Assembly (NCBI GenBank): GCA_949076555.1
Contig: CARUOB010000012.1
Coordinates: forward strand, 1-57,212
Direction of reading: 5' to 3'
Origin: an uncultured Lachnospiraceae bacterium
GTDB lineage: Bacteria > Bacillota > Clostridia > Lachnospirales > Lachnospiraceae
DNA: 57,212 bases
The translations under genes and the position numbers were made by a program. The notes under the pieces are model-generated. The model was not told the DNA's origin, did not search any database, and saw only the letters and a list, made by a program, of their open reading frames with translations. Every line of letters begins with the position of its first letter. Position 1 is the first letter of the stretch. Shown here piece by piece: positions 51,384-57,212 of the stretch.

Positions 51384-51430
51384 AAAAGTGTAGAGCTTTA
51401 GGGATGATAGAGAGCTTTACACTTTTTTAT
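51384..51430 (+). terminator. Rho-independent terminator of gpmI
   Basis: AAAAAGTGTA.AGCT pairs with AGCT.TACACTTTTTT around a 14-18-base loop, ending in T6. Confidence 0.85.
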
Positions 51431-51442
51431 TTGCCTGTGTGC

Positions 51443-51501
51443 TTGACAAAATTCTCCTTTGGACGTATATTAAGTGTACCACCACAAATAGTACACTTAA
51501 T
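51443..51501 (+). promoter_or_regulatory. GntR promoter with perfect operator dyad
   Basis: TTGACA (51443-51448), 17-bp spacer, TATATT (51466-51471). The arms ATTAAGTGTAC (51469-51479) and GTACACTTAAT (51491-51501) form an 11-bp perfect inverted repeat with an 11-bp spacer, covering the -10 and start site. Half-site AGTGTAC fits YtrA-type operators as I recall them. A nine-G run (51509-51517) follows. Confidence 0.85.
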
Positions 51502-51541
51502 ATTGTGTGGGGGGGGGTATATTCCACAGAAAGGAGATATT

Positions 51542-51901
51542 ATGATCATCATAGACTATAAAGATACCCGTCCGATCTATGAACAGGTTGTGGAACGATT
51601 TAAGACTTTGATTTTGAAGGGCGTCATGCAGCCGGACGAACAGATGCCGTCGGTTCGCAGTCTTGCCATGGAATTATCGATCAATCCCAATACGATTCAG
51701 AAGGCGTACGCGGAGCTGGAGCGGCAGGGCTTTATCTATACCGTTAAGGGCAGGGGCAGCTTTGTGCTCGGGGACAGCAGTCTGGTGGAGCAGCGAAAAA
51801 GGGAATATGTGGATCAGATCTTAAAGCTGGTGAGAGAGGTTCTTGAAATCGGTATGACAAAGATGGAGATTGTTTTGGAGATTGAGAACCTGCAGGTGTG
51901 A
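51542..51901 (+). CDS. GntR family (YtrA subfamily) transcriptional regulator
   Basis: A 119-residue repressor of the short YtrA type. The wHTH spans 1-75 (DTRPIYEQVVERFKTLILKG, MPSVRSLAMELSINPNTIQKAYAELERQGF), then a brief dimer helix and no effector domain. AAAGGAGATATT precedes the ATG at 51542; the frame upstream is not coding. It heads an operon with the ABC ATPase and a DUF6449 permease, the standard YtrA context, and its promoter carries a perfect dyad for autoregulation. The usual inducer of such systems is cell-wall-active antibiotics. Confidence 0.92.
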   Translation: MIIIDYKDTRPIYEQVVERFKTLILKGVMQPDEQMPSVRSLAMELSINPNTIQKAYAELERQGFIYTVKGRGSFVLGDSSLVEQRKREYVDQILKLVREVLEIGMTKMEIVLEIENLQV

Positions 51902-51921
51902 GCGGCAGGGAGGAGGAAGAT

Positions 51922-52827
51922 ATGATAGAGATACATAATCTGACGAAGCATTTTGAAAAGATAAGAGCCGTCGATGAAGTCAGTGTGCAAATCAGGGAAA
52001 AGACCGTTTTTGGACTGATCGGCACAAACGGCGCGGGAAAGAGCACGGTGCTTCGCATGATCGCGGGCGTGATCAAGCCTGACGAGGGCACGGTGGCGGT
52101 GGACAATATGCCTGTGTATGACAATGTGGAGGCGAAAAAGAGACTGTTCTTTATTGCCGATGAGCCATACTTTTTCGCCAATTCCAATGCGAGAGCCATG
52201 GAGCGGTATTACAGCGGGGTTTACGGGGATTTTGACAGGGAGGAATTTTACCGGTATCTGGAAAAGTTTAATCTGGACAAAAACAGGAAGATCGGTACGT
52301 TTTCCAAGGGCATGAAAAAACAGCTTGCCCTGCTCCTTGGCATATGCGCCCACACGAAATATATTCTCTGTGACGAGACATTCGACGGGCTTGACCCGGT
52401 GATGCGACAGGGAATCAAATCCATTTTTGCGAAAGAGATGGAGGAGCGGGGGCTGACGCCAGTGATCGCCTCCCATAATTTGAGGGAGCTGGAAGACATC
52501 TGCGACCATGTGGGGCTTTTGCATAAGGGCGGCGTCCTGCTGTCCAAGGATTTGGAAGATATGAAGTGCAATATCCAGAAGGTGCAGTGCGTATTTAACA
52601 GTGTGGAGGATGAACGCAAGGCGTTAAACGGACTGGAAGTATTGAAGAAAGAACAGAGGGGATCGCTTTGCACGATCACGGTGCGAAGTACGAGGGAGGA
52701 AGTGGAGGCGCGGTTTGCCACGGTGGACACGGTCTTTTATGAGGTACTCCCGCTGTCCTTGGAGGAGATATTTATCAGCGAGACGGAGGTGGTAGGATAT
52801 GACATCAAAAAACTCATTCTTGGCTAG
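51922..52827 (+). CDS. ABC transporter ATPase (YtrB-like)
   Basis: A 301-residue ATPase. Walker A is GTNGAGKST, the signature region is FSKGMKKQLALLLGI, Walker B is YILCDETFDGLDP and the switch is IASHNLREL. A C-terminal extension (about 215-301) resembles ABC-2 exporters. I start at 51922 behind GGGAGGAGG. It overlaps the permease gene by 29 bp. The pair would export or detoxify a compound under GntR control. Confidence 0.92.
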   Translation: MIEIHNLTKHFEKIRAVDEVSVQIREKTVFGLIGTNGAGKSTVLRMIAGVIKPDEGTVAVDNMPVYDNVEAKKRLFFIADEPYFFANSNARAMERYYSGVYGDFDREEFYRYLEKFNLDKNRKIGTFSKGMKKQLALLLGICAHTKYILCDETFDGLDPVMRQGIKSIFAKEMEERGLTPVIASHNLRELEDICDHVGLLHKGGVLLSKDLEDMKCNIQKVQCVFNSVEDERKALNGLEVLKKEQRGSLCTITVRSTREEVEARFATVDTVFYEVLPLSLEEIFISETEVVGYDIKKLILG

Positions 52828-54934
52828 CTGCAGGGAAAACCATAAACGGAGGGTGTGGGTCTGGATCGTGGCGGTGCTGTCCCAGCTTCTCCTGTACGGC
52901 GGCATGATGACCATTTATTTAAGCCGGATCAGAGGTGTGTATGCGAACGGCGGTTTCAAAACCCCGGAGGCGTTTAAGGAGGGAATGTGCCGGGCGGCGC
53001 GTGACGCCATCGGTTTTTCCGATAATCTCTACGGGGTGATTTTTCTTCTTTCAGCCATCATCGGCATGCAGGGCTTTTCTTATCTGTTCGACAGAAGAAA
53101 GGTGGACATGTACCACAGCGTTCCGGAATCGAAGAACAGAAGGTTTGCAGTGGTTTACATAAATGGTATTGTGATTTATCTGGCGGCCAACCTGTCCGGG
53201 ATGGTTTTAGGAACTGTCATCGCGGCATCCCAGGGGGCGGTAAATATGGATGTGCTGGCAAACGCGGGACTTGCCTTCGTGTGGAACCTGTTCCTGTTTC
53301 TTGCGTTTTACCATATGATGGTGCTGGCAGTGATGTTGACGGGAAACCGTTTTGTGACAGTCTGCGCGTTTTTGACTTTCGTTCTGTACGAGTACGGTCT
53401 GCAGACCCAGATCAGCGCATTGAAACGGCTCTTTTTCACTACCTATTCCGAATATTATATGGGGGCGGAACCGAAGTTGTCGGTGATTTATGACTGTACG
53501 CTTCATATCTGGAATATTAAAAATGCGCAGGATGCCGCGGAGGCGGCGGCTATCGCCATGCCGATTGTAGCGAAGTGGATACTGATTGGAACTGTGTTTT
53601 TTTGTCTTTCCTATCTGGCGTACAAAAAAAGACCGTCCGAGGCGGCGGGCAGCGCCATTGCCTTTCCGTTTATGAAGCCTGTTGCAAAGGTGGCGGTGGC
53701 GATTCCCGTGGCGCTTCTGGCGGGGATGGTGGTGTATGATACGTCCTACCAGAATGAGCTTTTGCAGATTGTCGGCATGCTGGCCGGAGGAGTGATTTTT
53801 TGCGCGGCGGCGGAGGTGCTTTTTGATTTCGATATCAGGAGCGTTTTCAGACATCTGTTTTCAAGCGGTGTCGCGATCGTCAGCATATTGGCAATATTTT
53901 GTGTCTTCAAATGGGATGTATTTGGGTATGACAATTACATACCGGCGCAAAATAAAGTGGAGAGTATTGCAATTTCAGCCGATGGGTACTATGATAGCTA
54001 TTGGGATGAAAACCGACAGTATTTCGAAAAAAGCGATTTTGAAAAAGAGAACATGTTTCTGACGGATGTCCCGTCTGTTCTGGCGCTGGTGGATTCGGCC
54101 AGAGGGGCAGACCCGGAAAAAATGAGTGACGCCCGTTCCGTACAGATCTTGTACCGCCTGACGTCAGGCAGAGAGGCTGCCAGATCGATATGGGTGGACT
54201 ATGATGATCCTGGTACGGAGGAACTCCTCAACCGGATTTTTCGCACGGACGCTTTTAAAAAGGGTGTGTTCCAGGGAATCACGGACGACGCTTCCTATGC
54301 GAATCTGGTACGGATTACTTACACCAACGGCCCGGCACGGGCGGTGATTCCGGTGGAGGAGGCGGGGAGACTGCGGGAAGCATGGATGAAAGATATGGAG
54401 CAGTTTGATTTCACGATGGTGCGCCACAACCGTCCATGCGGTATCCTCTATTTTCATTATGGGGGCTATAACCAGAGACAGTGGGTGGTGTATGACAGCT
54501 TTGAAAATACGGTTTCCGCGCTGAAAAAGCTGGAGGCTTACTATCCGATGGAGCTTGACGAAACGGATGTCGAGTCGGTTACGGTGACATGCTACCACAA
54601 CGAGCTGGAAGAGCAGGAGAATCCTGTGGATTATGGAATCCAACCCAGAGCTGTGGCTGAGACAGCGACATGGGGCGATACGGATTATACCGTTTCCGAA
54701 ACCTTCTATGAGGAGGAGCAGATTGCACAAATCCTGCCAAACATCTACTCTAACTGGATAGATGTACCTTGGGGGAACTATAAGGAAATGGACGACAACT
54801 ATTCCGTAGAGGTTGTGTTTAAGAGGGATACGGCTTATCCTTATGATCGGGACAGCTATTATTTCACCTACTCTTTCTACGCAGAGCGTGTGCCGGAATT
54901 TGTGGCTGAGGCGACAGCGTATACAGGTGAATAG
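52799..54934 (+). CDS. ABC-2 type permease with DUF6449-like extracellular domain
   Basis: A 711-residue permease. Ten or so hydrophobic segments occupy residues 20-390 (for example VYINGIVIYLAANLSGMVLG). The C-terminal 310 residues are soluble, beta-rich and lie outside the membrane (DUF6449-like; TRSVQILYRL-type and RQWVVYDSFE segments). The ribosome site GGTAGGAT lies inside the ATPase gene, overlap 29 bp. Such large outer domains are suited to sensing or binding a cell-wall compound. The stop codon coincides with the start of a degenerate repeat (54934-54969). Confidence 0.85.
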   Translation: MTSKNSFLASCRENHKRRVWVWIVAVLSQLLLYGGMMTIYLSRIRGVYANGGFKTPEAFKEGMCRAARDAIGFSDNLYGVIFLLSAIIGMQGFSYLFDRRKVDMYHSVPESKNRRFAVVYINGIVIYLAANLSGMVLGTVIAASQGAVNMDVLANAGLAFVWNLFLFLAFYHMMVLAVMLTGNRFVTVCAFLTFVLYEYGLQTQISALKRLFFTTYSEYYMGAEPKLSVIYDCTLHIWNIKNAQDAAEAAAIAMPIVAKWILIGTVFFCLSYLAYKKRPSEAAGSAIAFPFMKPVAKVAVAIPVALLAGMVVYDTSYQNELLQIVGMLAGGVIFCAAAEVLFDFDIRSVFRHLFSSGVAIVSILAIFCVFKWDVFGYDNYIPAQNKVESIAISADGYYDSYWDENRQYFEKSDFEKENMFLTDVPSVLALVDSARGADPEKMSDARSVQILYRLTSGREAARSIWVDYDDPGTEELLNRIFRTDAFKKGVFQGITDDASYANLVRITYTNGPARAVIPVEEAGRLREAWMKDMEQFDFTMVRHNRPCGILYFHYGGYNQRQWVVYDSFENTVSALKKLEAYYPMELDETDVESVTVTCYHNELEEQENPVDYGIQPRAVAETATWGDTDYTVSETFYEEEQIAQILPNIYSNWIDVPWGNYKEMDDNYSVEVVFKRDTAYPYDRDSYYFTYSFYAERVPEFVAEATAYTGE

Positions 54935-54969
54935 TGTGAGAAGAGTTTTTTTGTAACGCCCTCTCACAC
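54934..54969 (+). repeat. Degenerate copy of the two-hairpin repeat (outer stem only)
   Basis: GTGTGAGA (54934-54941) pairs with TCTCACAC (54962-54969), exactly the outer stem of copy B, with the inner part and second hairpin replaced by 20 other bases. It starts at the last base of the upstream stop codon. Confidence 0.5.
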
Positions 54970-54971
54970 AA

Positions 54972-55763
54972 ATGAACGATATTCATAGAAAGGAAACGGA
55001 CGTGGACGGGAACAGATGGGATGAGCCTGTGATACAGGTGAAGGATCTCTATAAGATATACCGGGTCGGAGAGGAGAGGGTGCGCGCCTTAAACGGCGTC
55101 AGCTTCTCCATCAGGCGGGGGTGCTTCTGCTCCATTGTGGGCGCCTCCGGTTCCGGCAAGTCCACGCTGCTCAATATGCTGGCGGGGCTGGAAAAACCGA
55201 CTAAGGGTGAGATTGTGATTGCCGGAGAACATATGGAGAAAAAGACGGAAAACCAGCTTGTGGCGTTTCGCAGGGAGCATATCGGATTTATTTTTCAGTC
55301 TTTTAATCTGATGGGTACCATGAACGCCATCGAGAATGTGGCGCTGCCCCTGACTTTTCAGGGCATGGATAAGAAGAGCCGCAACAAAAGGGCGGAGGAG
55401 ATGTTAGATCTGGTGGGGCTGACCAAACATAAACGGCACAGGCCAAACCAGATGTCCGGCGGCCAGCAGCAGCGTGTGGGCGTGGCAAGGGCGCTTGTGG
55501 TGGAACCGGAAATCATTTTTGCGGATGAGCCTACGGGCAATCTGGACTCCAACACCTCCGTGGAGGTGATGAATCTGATGAAACGGGTGGTGCGTGAAAA
55601 AAACCAGACGCTTGTGATGGTTACCCACGACAATTATCTGGCGGGGTTTGCGGATATCGTGATTCGGATTCGGGACGGAAAAATTTTGGAGATCGAGGAG
55701 CGAAGCGGGGAGGACATGCCGGAGGAGATTGCGGTGCAGGAGGAGAAGACGTTATCTTCGTGA
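54972..55763 (+). CDS. ABC transporter ATPase (MacB/LolD type)
   Basis: A 263-residue ATPase. The domain begins at about residue 20 (VIQVKDLYKIYRVGEERVRAL). Walker A is VGASGSGKST, the signature MSGGQQQRVG, Walker B IIFADEPTGNLDS and the switch VMVTHDN. The IFQSFNLMGTMNAIENV Q-loop is typical of the MacB/FtsE class, which powers mechanotransmission exporters. The first 20 residues are an unusual acidic leader. The gene follows the ABC-2 permease by 37 bp and precedes a large exported protein, its likely partner. Confidence 0.92.
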   Translation: MNDIHRKETDVDGNRWDEPVIQVKDLYKIYRVGEERVRALNGVSFSIRRGCFCSIVGASGSGKSTLLNMLAGLEKPTKGEIVIAGEHMEKKTENQLVAFRREHIGFIFQSFNLMGTMNAIENVALPLTFQGMDKKSRNKRAEEMLDLVGLTKHKRHRPNQMSGGQQQRVGVARALVVEPEIIFADEPTGNLDSNTSVEVMNLMKRVVREKNQTLVMVTHDNYLAGFADIVIRIRDGKILEIEERSGEDMPEEIAVQEEKTLSS

Positions 55764-55813
55764 GAAGACGGATGAATCCGATGTGGGTAAGTTTGAGTGG
55801 AGAGGATAGGGCG

Positions 55814-57212
55814 ATGGAGAAAAAGAGAAGATTCCAAAACAGTAGGATCAGACAGTTGGCAGGCGGATTGGCGGGCCTGTTTTTTGCGTTGTCTGTGTTT
55901 GGGCAGGCCGGATCTTGGGACATGGCTTCGGTGGTGTACGCGGAGGAGGACAAGGAGAGCGTCAGCGAGAACGAAATCAAGTATGTGGAGAGAAACTCCG
56001 ACCGTGTGATCACGGATGACGACCGTTTTGATGCCGATGAGGATTTGCTCTACTACATGCAGAGTTTGGAGGTGCGCTACCATCTGGACGAGAAGGTGAT
56101 GGAGGGACTGCACAAGCTCTTTGACAGCGCGGTCTACTATATCGCCAACACGGAGATGTCCCTGACGGAGATGTGGTCCTATGTGTCTTCTGTCAAGGGC
56201 AATATGGAGTCCGCGGCAATCGCCAAGGTGAGTCAGACCACCAGCGAGTTTTTACAGGTGGCCGACAACTGGCAGACGCCTGTTGTGAGCTACGGGCAGG
56301 GGGTATCCATCGTGCTTCCTATCGTCAATTTCGGGACGGAGGAGTTAAATGATCTGATTGTGGAACCGAAGATCTCTACGCTTGTGACGGAGTGGCCTTT
56401 CGAGCCGGACACCACCAACTATTTACAGACGGAGCCTTTTATTCCCGGCTGCCAGACGAAGGAGGCGGCCATGGCGAACCGCCGCGAGTTTACCTTTCAT
56501 TTTAAGACGAGAAGCGACGTGATGACGGGCTATTACCCGTTAAAGTTCCAAATATCTTACACGAAAGCGGGCGTCCGCAGCGAGGAGCCGGTAGAGCTTA
56601 CGGTGTTTGTAAAAACCGTCGGCAAACCAGGTAGCGGTATGATCGGCGGCAACGGGCAGGAGGCGTCCGGCTCCAAGCCCCGTATTGTGGTGACGGGTTT
56701 TGAGACGAATCCGGCACAGGTCTTTGCGGGCGAAACCTTTACCTTGACAATCCATGTCAAGAATACCTCGAAGGATACGACGGTGACCAATGTGCTCTTT
56801 GACATGCAGGCGGCGCAGGAGGGGGAGGACAAGACGAACACTTACTCGGCCTTTCTGCCAACGTCGGGGTCAAGCTCTGTCTACATGGAAAAGATTGCCC
56901 CGGACACCTCGGCGGATATCGTGATCGAAATGACGGCGAAGGCGGATCTGGCCCAGAAGCCTTATGTGCTGGACGTCAACATGAAATACGACGCGGCCAC
57001 CGTCTTTGACCTGACGGACAAGGCCAGCGTGTCGATCCCGATTTCGCAGGAGAGCCGTTTTGACACGAGCATCCCGGAAGTGGTGCCCGACAACATCGAG
57101 GTGGGTTCTCAGTCCAACGTGATGTTCAGCATTTATAATACGGGAAAGACTACCCTCTATAATGTGCAGGTGAAATTTATCGCGGATTCCATCGCGGAGG
57201 CGTCGGCCTTTG
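55814..57212 (+). CDS. Large exported COG1361-like protein, cut by window edge
   Basis: At least 466 residues, open to the end of the window. The signal region has a basic start (MEKKRRFQNSRIRQ) and a hydrophobic core (LAGGLAGLFFALSVFGQ), then an acidic mature start. Two repeated beta-sandwich-like units follow (from about 300: FETNPAQVFAGETFTLTIHV; from about 420: IEVGSQSNVMFSIYNTGKTT), resembling the CARDB/S-layer-associated domains of COG1361. GAGAGG lies ahead of the ATG; in-frame ATGs at 55772 and 55781 are alternatives. In known relatives the protein works with a MacB-like ATPase and a permease that should lie beyond the window. Confidence 0.85.
   Translation, partial: MEKKRRFQNSRIRQLAGGLAGLFFALSVFGQAGSWDMASVVYAEEDKESVSENEIKYVERNSDRVITDDDRFDADEDLLYYMQSLEVRYHLDEKVMEGLHKLFDSAVYYIANTEMSLTEMWSYVSSVKGNMESAAIAKVSQTTSEFLQVADNWQTPVVSYGQGVSIVLPIVNFGTEELNDLIVEPKISTLVTEWPFEPDTTNYLQTEPFIPGCQTKEAAMANRREFTFHFKTRSDVMTGYYPLKFQISYTKAGVRSEEPVELTVFVKTVGKPGSGMIGGNGQEASGSKPRIVVTGFETNPAQVFAGETFTLTIHVKNTSKDTTVTNVLFDMQAAQEGEDKTNTYSAFLPTSGSSSVYMEKIAPDTSADIVIEMTAKADLAQKPYVLDVNMKYDAATVFDLTDKASVSIPISQESRFDTSIPEVVPDNIEVGSQSNVMFSIYNTGKTTLYNVQVKFIADSIAEASAF

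Noticed and set aside
54164..54967. A 267-codon minus-strand frame
   Set aside because: Antisense to the permease outer domain; no start context and no recognisable protein.
1..57212. tRNA, rRNA, CRISPR arrays and insertion sequences
   Set aside because: No cloverleaf, rRNA-like stretch, regularly spaced direct repeats or transposase-like protein was recognised on either strand.

Overview
The window reads as chromosomal DNA of a Gram-positive, motile, anaerobic Clostridia, most likely a Lachnospiraceae gut bacterium. The evidence is strong GGAGG-type ribosome sites, a MecA adaptor, chemoreceptors, YesM/YesN sugar sensing, an AmmeMemoRadiSam pair, a FlxA-like protein, and several small proteins beginning with an M-x-(I/V)-N-G-I-G-like tag that I associate with this family. 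Genus cannot be assigned. No rRNA, tRNA, CRISPR array or insertion sequence was recognised, and both window ends cut a gene.

Layout. 1-3.7 kb: an MFS exporter (cut at the left edge) and a MATE exporter driven from a textbook MerR promoter. 3.8-7 kb: a fused AmmeMemo protein, its radical SAM partner and a first NGIG protein. 7-10.3 kb: a TetR regulator and a 7-TM protein share the operator TGAACRYGTTCA, with an AT-rich two-gene AAA ATPase/TOPRIM-like module (candidate phage defence) between them on the other strand. 10.4-13.3 kb: an FAD-Rieske oxidoreductase, a damaged tocopherol-cyclase-like gene and a second NGIG protein. 13.4-15.5 kb: a ZorA/ZorB-like ion-driven motor pair without recognisable effectors. 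15.6-18 kb: a cytidylate-kinase-like protein, an ion transporter and a small exported protein. 18-26 kb: a MutS-like ATPase, two chemoreceptors, a flavinylated lipoprotein overlapping one of them, and a FlxA-like protein.

26-31.7 kb is a compact biosynthetic operon under a divergent TetR repressor with two perfect or near-perfect operators. It encodes an SCP2 protein, an alpha/beta hydrolase, a stand-alone condensation-like enzyme, an acyl carrier protein and an AMP-forming ligase, which is the layout expected for making an acyl conjugate such as a fatty amide. 31.7-39.9 kb holds regulators (Rrf2, BlaI/M56 with twin operators, MecA), a DEAD-box helicase with a switchable leader and a YgjP-like peptidase. 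39.9-49.5 kb is a fucoside-type utilisation locus: GH29, a DUF4091 hydrolase and YesM/YesN, divergent from a CUT1 sugar ABC transporter without its ATPase. 49.8-57.2 kb holds iPGM, then a YtrA-type GntR with an ABC exporter, a MacB-type ATPase and the start of a large exported protein.

The most unexpected structure is a repeated two-hairpin element of about 97 bp (5217-5313 and 28138-28235, with partial copies at 11815-11835 and 54934-54969). It starts at the stop codon of an upstream operon gene. Its first hairpin shows compensatory changes between the copies, and its second stem is identical in both.
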